From Patulibacter sp040675535 (lineage in GTDB: Bacteria; Actinomycetota; Thermoleophilia; Solirubrobacterales; Solirubrobacteraceae), in assembly GCF_040675535.1 (NCBI RefSeq), contig NZ_JBFAPC010000099.1, positions 1-21,475 on the forward strand: a stretch of 21,475 nt of DNA. The letters are read 5' to 3'. Shown here one piece after another: positions 14,962 to 21,475 of this stretch. The translations under genes were made by a program, and so were the position numbers. Position 1 is the stretch's first letter; every line of letters starts with the position of its first letter. The notes beneath the pieces were generated by a model, which was given only the letters and a program-made list of their open reading frames with translations, did no database searches and was not told the origin of the DNA.

Positions 14962-15516
14962 GTGTACCTGCGCACCACCGTCGACCGCGAGCCCGCCGCC
15001 CGCGGCGACGCCCCGATGCCCGCCGCCGGCCCGCTGGCCCGAGCGGCGGAGCTCGAGCTGCGGCTGCGCGAGGAGTCGCTGCGCCGCGAGCGCGCGGAGG
15101 CCCGCGCCCAGAACGCGGAGGCGATGGCCGACGTCTCGTCGGCCCGCGTCGCGCTGCTCGAGGCCCGCGCGGCCGCGACGGCGGGCGCCCGGGCCGCGGA
15201 CGTGCGCGAGCGCGACGCGCTGATCGCCACGCTCCGCCGCGGGCTGACGGAGCTGGGTGAGGAGCTCGACGCGGTCCGCGCGCTGGCCACGACCCGCGAG
15301 GAGCACCGGGGCCCGGAGGCGGCGTTCGACGACGCCCGCCGCGCGATCCGGACCCGCAGTGCGCTGGACCCGTCGATCCGCATGGGCGAGCTGGCCCGTG
15401 GCGCCCGCGAGCTGCTCGCGGGCGGCCGGCTGGAGGCCGCCGACGAGGTCATCCGCGGCCTCGAGGACGCCGCGGAGCGGCTCCGCGCGCAGGCCCCGCC
15501 CGCCACCGACGGCTGA
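14962..15516 (+). CDS. Coiled-coil protein, unknown
   Basis: The protein has 184 residues from the GTG at 14962, or 166 from the ATG at 15016; neither start has a strong Shine-Dalgarno. The closeness to the previous stop (10 nt) favours the GTG and translational coupling. Residues 25 to about 110 are a charged Ala/Glu/Arg heptad-like coiled coil (AAELELRLREESLRRERAEARAQNAEAMA and on). A second helical part (residues 115-178) includes GELARGARELLAGGRLEAADEVIRGLEDAAERL, reminiscent of a short helical hairpin. There is no signal peptide or transmembrane segment. I recognise no family; a cytoplasmic partner of the small membrane protein before it is a guess from adjacency. Confidence 0.65.
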   Translation: MYLRTTVDREPAARGDAPMPAAGPLARAAELELRLREESLRRERAEARAQNAEAMADVSSARVALLEARAAATAGARAADVRERDALIATLRRGLTELGEELDAVRALATTREEHRGPEAAFDDARRAIRTRSALDPSIRMGELARGARELLAGGRLEAADEVIRGLEDAAERLRAQAPPATDG

Positions 15517-15537
15517 GTTCCCCGCTCGTTGCAGGGG

Positions 15538-15583
15538 GTCCTCGGCGGCGCCCCGCGGCGCCCGCCCGCCGCGGCCCGAGGAC
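15538..15583 (+). terminator. Long GC-rich stem-loop before dnaE
   Basis: GTCCTCGG (15538-15545) pairs with CCGAGGAC (15576-15583), and inner CGGCG/CGCCG segments can extend the fold. It lies 21 nt past the coiled-coil stop and 25 nt before the dnaE -10 box. Probably terminates the preceding pair; no T-tract. Confidence 0.45.
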
Positions 15584-15608
15584 CTCGCGCGACGTCCGGC
15601 CCGGCACC

Positions 15609-15614
15609 TATCGT
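15609..15614 (+). promoter_or_regulatory. -10 box TATCGT, leaderless start of dnaE
   Basis: TATCGT is followed by 7 nt and the GTG at 15622, which is in the dnaE frame immediately before the conserved PHP motif. This fixes the start against the longer frame from 15529, which runs through the terminator-like hairpin. Confidence 0.55.
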
Positions 15615-15621
15615 GGGGTCC

Positions 15622-18600
15622 GTGAGTTCCGGTTCCTGCGTCCACCTGCACGTCCACTCCGAGTACTCGCTGCTCGACGGCCAGCCGAACATCGGCAAGC
15701 TCGTCAAGCGCGCGGCGGAGCTCGACCAGCCCGCCATCGGGCTGACGGACCACGGCGTCATGAACGGCGTCGTGGAGCTGTACAAGGCGGCGAACAAGGA
15801 GGGCATCAAGCCCGTCATCGGGTGCGAGCTCTACCTCGTCGACGACCACGCGTCGAAGGACAAGGTCAAGCCGAACCACCTCACGGTGATCGCGCAGTCG
15901 ACCGAGGGCTACAAGAACCTCATGCGGCTCTCGTCGCTCGGCTTCACGGAGGGCATCCGTCGCGGCAAGCCGTGCGTCGACCTCGAGCAGATGAGCCAGA
16001 ACGGCTCGGGCCTGATCGTGCTGACCGGCTGCCTGGCGTCGCGGATGTGCACGACGCTCGCCGACGACGACGTCGACGGCGCGCGGGCACACGTGGACCA
16101 GCTGTTCAACGTGGTGGGCAAGGACAACGTCTACTTCGAGGTCCAGAAGAACGGCATCGACCTGCAGGACAAGTGCAACGAGGGCATCGTCCGGATCGCG
16201 CGGGAGACGGGCCGCCCGCTGGTCGGCACGACCGACGTGCACTACCTCCACAAGCACGACTACGACACGCACGAGGCCCTCCTCTGCGTGCAGACCCAGT
16301 CGACGCTGGCCAACCCGAAGATGTCGTTCTCGACCAACGAGTTCTACGTCAAGAGCACCGAGGAGATGGCCTCCCAGTTCGCGGAGTGGCCCGACGCCAT
16401 CCCGACGACGCTGGAGATCGCCGAGCGCTGCGACGTCCACATCCCGCTGGGCGAGGGCTCGCTGCTGCCGCGCTTCCTGCCGGACGGCGAGGACGAGCAG
16501 GCCTACCTCGAGGAGCTCGTCCTCGACGGCCTCCGCGTCCGCTACGGCGACCCGGTCCCCGCCGCCGCCCGCGAGCGCGCGGACATGGAGCTCGCGGTCA
16601 TCAACAAGATGGGCTACGACGCCTACTTCCTGATCGTCCACGACTTCGTGAAGTGGTCCAAGGACCACGACATCTCCGTCGGCCCGGGCCGTGGCTCCGC
16701 GGCCGGCTCGATCATCGCCTACTCGCTGGGCATCACCGACCTGGACCCGCTCAAGTACGACCTGCTCTTCGAGCGCTTCCTCAACCCGGACCGCGTGTCG
16801 ATGCCGGATATCGACATCGACTTCTCGGTTCGCGGCCGGGAGGAGGTCATGAAGTACGTGACCGACAAGTACGGCCGCGAGTGCGTCGCGCAGATCGTCA
16901 CGTTCGGCCGGATGCTCCCGCGCAACGCGACGAAGGACTCCGCCCGCGTCCAGGGCTTCGACTACGCCACGGGCGACCGCCTGGCGAAGCTCATCCCCGA
17001 CCCGATCATGGGCAAGACCCCGCCGCTGGAGAAGTGCCTCGCCGAGGGCACCGAGCTGCGCGCCGCCTACGACTCCGACCCGATCGCCAAGCAGGTCCTC
17101 GACGTCGCCATCGGTCTCGAGGGCACCGTCCGCAACGCCGGCATCCACGCCGCCGCCGTCGTCATCTCCGACCGCGACCTGTCGTCGGTCGTGCCGATCC
17201 AGATCACGGACTCCAAGACCGTCGACGAGCGCGGCGAGAAGATCTACAAGCGCGTCACGCAGTTCCCGATGGGGCCGATCGAGGAGCTCGGCCTGCTGAA
17301 GATGGATTTCCTGGGCCTCAGGAACCTCGACGTGATCCAGGACGCCCTGAAGATCATCGAGAAGTCGTCCGGCGAGAAGATCGACATCGGCGAGATCCCG
17401 CTCGACGACCGGCCGACCTACGAGATGCTCGCCAAGGGCGACTCGGTCGGGGTCTTCCAGTTCGAGTCCGAGGGCATGCGCAAGGCGATGCGCCAGGTCA
17501 ACCCGACGGAGTTCGACGACCTGATCGCCCTCGTGGCGCTCTACCGCCCGGGCGCCATGGACCAGATCCCGACGTACGCGGCGGGCAAGCACGACCCCAA
17601 CACGATCCGCATCCCGGACCCCCGGCTGACGCCGATCATCGGGCCGACCAAGGGCGTCATCCTCTACCAGGAGCAGTCGATGCGGATCGCCCGCGACCTG
17701 GCGGGGTTCACGCCGGGGCAGGCGGACGACCTCCGCAAGGCGATCGGCAAGAAGCAGCTCGACAAGATGGCGAAGCTCGAGCCCGCCTTCCGCGAGGGCT
17801 GCCTGCAGTCGGGCACCGACGGCGGCGTGGTCGACTGGCTCTGGCAGACGAACCTCAACGCCGCCAACTACTCGTTCAACAAGTCGCACGCGGCGTGCTA
17901 CGGCCTGGTCTCGTACCGCACGGCCTGGCTCAAGGCCAACTACCCGGCCGAGTACATGGCGGCCCTGCTCTCGTCGGTGATGTCGACGAAGGACAAGGTC
18001 CCGTTCTTCCTCAACACGTGCGACGAGATGCGGATCCCGGTGCTGCCGCCGGACGTCAACGAGTCCGACCACGAGTTCACCGTCCACGACGGGGCGATCC
18101 GCTTCGGACTCGACGCCGTCAAGGGCGTCGGCCACTCGGCGGTCGAGGCCATCAAGGCCGCGCGCGAGGACGGCCCGTTCGTCTCGCTCTGGGACTTCTG
18201 CGAGCGCGTCGACCACAAGTCGGTCAACGGCAAGGCCCTGGACTCGCTGATCCGCTGCGGCGCGTTCACGTCGACCGGCGCGCCCCGCAAGGGCATGCTG
18301 GCGATCGTCGACGACGCCCAGCAGGTCGGCAAGAAGGTCCAGCAGGACGCCGCCGCCGGCCAGGGCTCGATCTTCGACTTCGGCGACGACACCGCCGACG
18401 GTGGAAGCGATCCCACCCGCCCCGGCAAGGTCTCGACGCACCCGCCGATCCCGACGGTCGAGTTCGACCAGCGCGAGCTGCTGGCGATGGAGAAGGAGGT
18501 CATCGGCCTCTTCCTCTCCGCCCACCCGCTCAAGGACGTCCGCGACGCGCTGGCGAAGAAGACCGAGTGCGGCCTCGCCGACCTGCGCTCGCGGCCGCAC

Positions 18601-19215
18601 GACTCGTGGATCCAGGTCGGCGGTATCGTCGCCGACATCCGCCGGATCAACACCCGCAAGGGCGACGTCATGCTGCGCGGGGTGCTGGAGGACACCGACG
18701 GGTCGGTCGACATCGTCGTCTTCCCGAAGGGCACCCCGGAGCTCGAGCCGATCCTCCAGCCCGACGCCGTCGTGCTGGTCCGGGGCCGGGTCGACCTCAA
18801 GGACGACGAGCGCGCGACGGTCCTCGTCAACTCCGCCAAGGTCTTCGAGCCGACGGAGAAGGAGATGGCCGCGGCCGCCGGCGCCGCCGACGAGCGCCGG
18901 GCGGAGCAGGTCGCGGCCGCCGCGCCGACCGAGCTCTTCGTCCGGGTCGACGGGTCCGCGATCCGCGAGTCCGCCCTCGGCCGGCTGAAGCACCTGCTCC
19001 AGGACCATCGCGGGGACGCCGCGGTGGTGCTGACGATCAACACGACGTCGGGCCCGCGGACGCTGCGCCTGGGCGCGGACTTCCGGGTCGCCCCGAACGC
19101 GACGCTGCAGATGGAGCTCGAGCGCCTCTTCGGCGCCGGAGCGCTGACGGCCGGCGCTCCGCCGGCCGCGGCGGTCGCGGGCGTCGAGGGCACGCCGCAG
19201 CCCGTCGCGGCCTGA
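15622..19215 (+). CDS. dnaE: DNA polymerase III alpha subunit DnaE (DnaE1 type)
   Basis: The 1,197-residue product is the replicative polymerase catalytic subunit. The N-terminal PHP domain begins VHLHVHSEYSLLDG and keeps a full set of likely metal ligands: H8, H10, D43/H44, E69, H86, C137, D205 and H207. In DnaE1 enzymes such as the mycobacterial one these support 3'-5' proofreading. The polymerase core has VGPGRGSAAGS and MPDIDIDF, with catalytic D396 and D398; the third, D562, lies in KMDFLGLRNL. The finger/helix-hairpin region follows, then a beta-clamp-binding motif QGSIFDF (914-920) and an OB fold from about 996 (WIQVGGIVADIRR) to 1080. The C-terminal domain is short and ends in an Ala/Pro tail. 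This is the classic DnaE length and order; the imuB-linked DnaE2 is shorter and lacks the intact PHP. Monocistronic by its own promoter and flanking hairpins. Confidence 0.97.
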   Translation: MSSGSCVHLHVHSEYSLLDGQPNIGKLVKRAAELDQPAIGLTDHGVMNGVVELYKAANKEGIKPVIGCELYLVDDHASKDKVKPNHLTVIAQSTEGYKNLMRLSSLGFTEGIRRGKPCVDLEQMSQNGSGLIVLTGCLASRMCTTLADDDVDGARAHVDQLFNVVGKDNVYFEVQKNGIDLQDKCNEGIVRIARETGRPLVGTTDVHYLHKHDYDTHEALLCVQTQSTLANPKMSFSTNEFYVKSTEEMASQFAEWPDAIPTTLEIAERCDVHIPLGEGSLLPRFLPDGEDEQAYLEELVLDGLRVRYGDPVPAAARERADMELAVINKMGYDAYFLIVHDFVKWSKDHDISVGPGRGSAAGSIIAYSLGITDLDPLKYDLLFERFLNPDRVSMPDIDIDFSVRGREEVMKYVTDKYGRECVAQIVTFGRMLPRNATKDSARVQGFDYATGDRLAKLIPDPIMGKTPPLEKCLAEGTELRAAYDSDPIAKQVLDVAIGLEGTVRNAGIHAAAVVISDRDLSSVVPIQITDSKTVDERGEKIYKRVTQFPMGPIEELGLLKMDFLGLRNLDVIQDALKIIEKSSGEKIDIGEIPLDDRPTYEMLAKGDSVGVFQFESEGMRKAMRQVNPTEFDDLIALVALYRPGAMDQIPTYAAGKHDPNTIRIPDPRLTPIIGPTKGVILYQEQSMRIARDLAGFTPGQADDLRKAIGKKQLDKMAKLEPAFREGCLQSGTDGGVVDWLWQTNLNAANYSFNKSHAACYGLVSYRTAWLKANYPAEYMAALLSSVMSTKDKVPFFLNTCDEMRIPVLPPDVNESDHEFTVHDGAIRFGLDAVKGVGHSAVEAIKAAREDGPFVSLWDFCERVDHKSVNGKALDSLIRCGAFTSTGAPRKGMLAIVDDAQQVGKKVQQDAAAGQGSIFDFGDDTADGGSDPTRPGKVSTHPPIPTVEFDQRELLAMEKEVIGLFLSAHPLKDVRDALAKKTECGLADLRSRPHDSWIQVGGIVADIRRINTRKGDVMLRGVLEDTDGSVDIVVFPKGTPELEPILQPDAVVLVRGRVDLKDDERATVLVNSAKVFEPTEKEMAAAAGAADERRAEQVAAAAPTELFVRVDGSAIRESALGRLKHLLQDHRGDAAVVLTINTTSGPRTLRLGADFRVAPNATLQMELERLFGAGALTAGAPPAAAVAGVEGTPQPVAA

Positions 19216-19219
19216 GGGC

Positions 19220-19242
19220 GGTCGCCTCGGCCCGGGGCGACC
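19220..19242 (+). terminator. Hairpin terminator after dnaE
   Basis: GGTCGCC and GGCGACC form a perfect 7-bp stem starting 4 nt past the dnaE stop; inner CGG/CCG bases of the 9-nt loop can also pair. It is followed by CTCC, not a T-run. Confidence 0.55.
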
Positions 19243-19248
19243 CTCCAA

Positions 19249-19315
19249 CATCCGTCGAGTGGTCTGGTCACCGGTGGACGGTGGCGCCGTACGCGGCCGA
19301 CGAGACGGGGGAGCG
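19249..19315 (+). promoter_or_regulatory. Conserved leader shared by the two secreted paralogues, copy 1
   Basis: CATCCGTCGA (19249-19258) and a 21-bp block starting GGCCGACGA and ending GGGGGAGCG (19295-19315) recur before the second paralogue at 20749-20758 and 20794-20814. The 10-mer is identical and the 21-mer has 20 of 21 matches, with nearly equal spacing (46 and 45 bp between starts). The ATG lies 56 nt after the start of the long block, preceded by GGAG. A common promoter plus untranslated leader is the simplest reading; no known riboswitch was recognised. Confidence 0.55.
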
Positions 19316-19350
19316 GTGACCCACCGCGCCCTCTGCCTCGGAGCTGGACC

Positions 19351-20553
19351 ATGTCCCCCAACGCCCTTCGTCACCCCGCGCTCGTCGTCAGCGTCGTCGC
19401 CGCCCTGGGGACCGCGACCGTCGCGCCGGCGGCGGCCGTCGCCGCGACCCACGACGCGTCCGCGCCGACCTCCGTCGCGAGCCGCGGCCTGCTGGACGGG
19501 CTTCTCGGCGGCCTGACGGCGCCGCTGACCACCGTCCTCACGACGCTGACGACGAACCCGACGGCAGTGCTCTCGCCGACGACGATCACGACGCTCCTGA
19601 CCGAGATCCCGAAGGTCACGGCCGAAACGGTCGGCGGGATCCTCGACGTCCTGACCCCGGCGCAGCTCGCCGCGCTGGTCAGCGACCCGACGACGATCGC
19701 CAGCCCCACGGCCCTGACCACCCTGCTCGGCGGCCTCCTCGACACCGTCACGGGCCTGACCCAGGGCGTGACCGCCGGCGGCACCTCGGTGCCGTCCGCG
19801 ACCGACGTCGGCTCCGTCCTCTCGCAGCTGCAGGCGCTGCTCGCCGGCGGCGTGCCGTCCACGGCGGCCGGCCAGACGGCCCTGGTCGGCATCCTCGACC
19901 AGGTCACCGGGCTGCTGGGCCTGCCGGCCGTCAAGGACCTGCCGATCGTCGGCGACCTCCTCACCACCCTGCGCGGCCTCGGCAGCGCGCTCCCCGCACC
20001 GCTGTCCACCGCGGTCACCGGCCTCATCGACGCGGTCGCGGGGACCGGCGGCACGGGCACCGGGACCGGGACGGGCACCGGGGGGACCGGGACCGGCACC
20101 GGCGTCGACGCCGGAGCGCTGGCGAGCCTGCTCGGTCTGCTGGGTCTCGGCGGCGCGACCGGCGGGACGGGCGCGAGCGGCTCCGGCTCCGCCGCCAAGC
20201 CCACGACGTCCACGACCACCGCGGCCAAGAAGGTCGCCCGCGCCCGCATCGTCTCCGTCACGGTCTCCAAGACCCGCAAGCGCGTCGTGCTCCGCGTGAG
20301 CTGCCCGGCGACCGCGCCCGCCGCGGGCTGCAAGGTCAAGCCGTCCGTCAAGCTCGGCGGCCGCGCGGTGAAGGTCGCGAAGACGGCGACCGTCCGCCGC
20401 GGGGCGACCCGCTCCCTCAAGGCGAAGGTCCCCGCGTCGCTGGCGAAGAAGATCCGCGCCAAGGGCGGCCGGGTCGTCGTCCGCGTGTCGACGACGGGCG
20501 CGACGGCCGGCGCCGTCACGAAGACGGTCAAGGTCCGGCGCGCCGCGCGCTGA
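19351..20553 (+). CDS. Secreted repeat protein with Gly-Thr linker and C-terminal beta domain
   Basis: The 400-residue product is exported: MSPNALRHPALVVSVVAALG and following Ala-rich core end at an Ala-x-Ala site near residues 29-32. Residues 45-230 are amphipathic, Leu/Thr/Gly-rich segments (GLLDGLLGG, LTTVLTTLTT, LTPAQLAALV, LLGGLLDTVTGL, LPIVGDLLTTLRGLG) with no charge clusters, of unknown fold. A Gly-Thr linker (about 230-250) precedes another Leu/Gly stretch. The last 100 residues are basic and beta-rich, with two Cys (SCPATAPAAGCKV) that may pair, then KLGGRAVKVAKTATVRRGATRSLKAKVP. This C-terminal domain type is common in secreted proteins of Solirubrobacterales, but its function is unknown. 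GGAG sits about 8 nt before the ATG. Leader and signal peptide are duplicated in the next gene, so the two arose by duplication or are co-regulated. Confidence 0.75.
   Translation: MSPNALRHPALVVSVVAALGTATVAPAAAVAATHDASAPTSVASRGLLDGLLGGLTAPLTTVLTTLTTNPTAVLSPTTITTLLTEIPKVTAETVGGILDVLTPAQLAALVSDPTTIASPTALTTLLGGLLDTVTGLTQGVTAGGTSVPSATDVGSVLSQLQALLAGGVPSTAAGQTALVGILDQVTGLLGLPAVKDLPIVGDLLTTLRGLGSALPAPLSTAVTGLIDAVAGTGGTGTGTGTGTGGTGTGTGVDAGALASLLGLLGLGGATGGTGASGSGSAAKPTTSTTTAAKKVARARIVSVTVSKTRKRVVLRVSCPATAPAAGCKVKPSVKLGGRAVKVAKTATVRRGATRSLKAKVPASLAKKIRAKGGRVVVRVSTTGATAGAVTKTVKVRRAAR
20040..20105 (+). repeat. GGNACC-type hexanucleotide array encoding the Gly-Thr linker
   Basis: About ten imperfect units of GGG/C-ACC/G encode alternating Gly-Thr inside the secreted protein. 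Units preserve the reading frame, so length changes would lengthen or shorten the linker rather than break the gene. Confidence 0.75.
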
Positions 20554-20558
20554 CGCGC

Positions 20559-20577
20559 GGCGCCGGACACCGGCGCC
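20559..20577 (+). terminator. Hairpin terminator after the first secreted paralogue
   Basis: GGCGCCGG, ACA, CCGGCGCC: a perfect 8-bp stem with a 3-nt loop, 5 nt after the stop codon. No T-tract. The rest of the 300-bp gap to 20853 has no convincing gene; it holds only the leader of the next gene. Confidence 0.55.
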
Positions 20578-20748
20578 CGGCTCGGGCCCGGAGGGTGGTG
20601 GCGTCCCGGCACGGGCGCCAGGCGGTCGGCGTCCGGTGCGAGCACCGCGGGCGGTGACGGCCCCGCGCGTGCGCCGAGCGGTCCCCGGCCGAAGGACCGG
20701 GCCCGTGGATCCTCGAGGCGTCCACCGGTGTCCGCCCCGCCGGTCGGT

Positions 20749-20814
20749 CATCCGTCGAAGCTGTGTGCGCAAGCACACAAGGACGCGGGGTGTGGCCGAC
20801 GACACGGGGGAGCG
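20749..20814 (+). promoter_or_regulatory. Conserved leader shared by the two secreted paralogues, copy 2
   Basis: Second copy of the element at 19249-19315: CATCCGTCGA at 20749-20758 and the 21-bp block at 20794-20814. Further similarity continues as ACCC(A/G)CCGC just downstream in both. Unlike copy 1, the interval between the blocks holds a hairpin: TGTGTGC and GCACACA close a GCAA tetraloop (20762-20779), a GNRA-type loop on a 7-bp stem. Copy 1 lacks it. Confidence 0.55.
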
Positions 20815-20853
20815 CGGCACCCGCCGCAACACCACCCCGGAGAGAGGTCCCAG

Positions 20854-21475
20854 ATGCCCACGAACGCCCTGCGCCACCCCGCCCTCGTCGTCAGCGTCAT
20901 CGCCGCGGTCGGGACGGCCACGGTGGCCCCGGCCGCCGTCGCCGCGAGCCACGCCCCGCCAGCCGTCGTCCAGACCCAGGACCTCGGCGGCCTCATCGGC
21001 GGCCTGCTGGGCGGCGTGACGACCCTGACGGGCAGCGTCGCCGGACTCGTCGACCAGCTCGTCGCCGGCACGCTGCCGGGGATCCTGCCCGCCAACACGA
21101 TCCGCACGCTGATCACCACCCTCGTCGGGGCCCCCGTCGCGGCGGTCACCGAGATCCTCGACCTGCTGTCGCCGTCGCAGATCATCCAGATCGTCAGGCA
21201 GGGCCCGATCGCCGCGACCTCGCAGCTCCTGCAGGGCGTCCTCTCCACGGTCACGAAGCTCACCAGCGCTTTGGTCGCCGGCGTGGCGCAGCTGCCGCTG
21301 GTCGGCGACGCCTACGACCGCCTCAAGGCCATCCTCGAGGGCGGCATCCCGACCGCCGCGGACGCGCTGAAGACCCTCGTCGGGGTGCTCGACGAGCGCG
21401 GACTCCACCTCGAACGGGCCGATCCGGTACGCGGACGACGTGATGACGTCGTCGTCGCGGCCCTCGAACCAGAGG
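20854..21475 (+). CDS. Secreted paralogue of the preceding protein, 3' end missing
   Basis: The start is the ATG at 20854, with GAGAGAGG about 6 nt upstream. The first 31 residues nearly copy the previous gene's signal peptide (MPTNALRHPALVVSVIAAVG and on), ending at an Ala-rich cleavage region. The mature part is again Leu/Gly/Thr-rich amphipathic helix (LGGLIGGLLGG, LLSPSQIIQIV, LLQGVLSTVTKL, LPLVGDAYDRLKAIL), with LPLVGD matching LPIVGD in the paralogue and LVGVLD matching LVGILD. After residue ~180 (about 21393) the resemblance stops and the frame, though open to the window end, is the antisense of an acyl-CoA synthetase. The true C-terminus, including any Gly-Thr linker and beta domain, is therefore not in the window. 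Confidence 0.7.
   Translation, partial: MPTNALRHPALVVSVIAAVGTATVAPAAVAASHAPPAVVQTQDLGGLIGGLLGGVTTLTGSVAGLVDQLVAGTLPGILPANTIRTLITTLVGAPVAAVTEILDLLSPSQIIQIVRQGPIAATSQLLQGVLSTVTKLTSALVAGVAQLPLVGDAYDRLKAILEGGIPTAADALKTLVGVLDERGLHLERADPVRGRRDDVVVAALEPE
21382..21475 (-). CDS. Acyl-CoA synthetase (AMP-forming) C-terminal fragment
   Basis: Read from the right edge on the minus strand, the last 94 bases give LWFEGRDDDVITSSAYRIGP then FEVESALVEHP. This matches the 'WFVGR-DDVIKSSGYRIGPFEVESALIEHP' hinge and C-terminal-domain motif of acetyl-/medium-chain acyl-CoA synthetases. After EHP, where the family continues AVAEAAV, the sequence turns into the antisense of the secreted paralogue, sharing a short stretch at 21382-21396. 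It is a fragment with neither end and probably marks a chimeric contig tail. Confidence 0.6.

Noticed and set aside
19295..19350. Known riboswitch (cyclic di-AMP or cyclic di-GMP) in the leader of the secreted paralogues
   Set aside because: The G-rich block looked suggestive, but the conserved cores of these riboswitch classes are not present.
14743..21408. A 2,221-codon minus-strand open frame across dnaE and the secreted genes
   Set aside because: It runs antisense to DnaE, an unmistakable gene, with Arg/Asp/Val-rich shadow composition; only its very first residues belong to the acyl-CoA synthetase fragment.
1..21475. tRNA, rRNA, CRISPR arrays, insertion sequences or phage genes
   Set aside because: No cloverleaf with CCA-type end, rRNA-like stretch, regularly spaced repeats, transposase motif or integrase was seen anywhere in the window.

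Overview
The window is about 72-75% GC with strong GC3 bias and GTG/ATG starts, and reads as a chromosomal segment of a high-GC actinobacterium. The best guess is the Thermoleophilia/Solirubrobacterales, perhaps Patulibacter-like. This rests on the style of the arginine genes, a PHP-intact DnaE1-type polymerase, secreted low-complexity proteins with a C-terminal CP...GC beta domain common in that order, and frequent TANNNT promoters directly abutting start codons. It is an inference from family resemblance; no rRNA marker is present.

Layout, left to right. Bases 1 to about 82 (+) are a fragment of a beta-ketoacyl-ACP synthase II gene that stops abruptly. From there to 5566 a giant minus-strand gene encodes a secreted protein of more than 1,800 residues built from 13-14 DUF11-like repeats. 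A 190-bp divergent region leads to a plus-strand arginine cluster: argJ, a terpenoid-cyclase-fold protein of unknown role, argB and argD. A convergent minus-strand gene with HEPN-like features follows, then a divergently transcribed DUF4389 membrane protein, a CNNM/CBS (CorC/HlyC) transporter, argG, a small membrane protein plus a coiled-coil protein (probable pair), and dnaE. The right end carries two tandem paralogous secreted proteins with near-identical signal peptides and a shared leader sequence. The second is cut at about 21385, where the last ~90 bases read as a minus-strand acyl-CoA synthetase fragment.

How the genes fit together. ArgJ, ArgB and ArgD cover the acetylated steps of ornithine synthesis and ArgG makes argininosuccinate; argC, argF, argH and argR are not in the window, so the cluster is scattered. 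Eight genes, mostly housekeeping, have a TANNNT hexamer ending 7-10 nt before the start codon and no Shine-Dalgarno, the signature of leaderless mRNAs. The genes for exported proteins, DUF4389 and argD have Shine-Dalgarno sequences instead. GC-rich perfect hairpins without T-tracts follow several stop codons and probably mark transcript ends.

Main caution: both ends switch within a few codons into unrelated lipid-metabolism genes (KAS II at left, acyl-CoA synthetase at right), which looks like chimeric contig ends. The terminal ~85-95 bases on each side should not be trusted as true neighbours.
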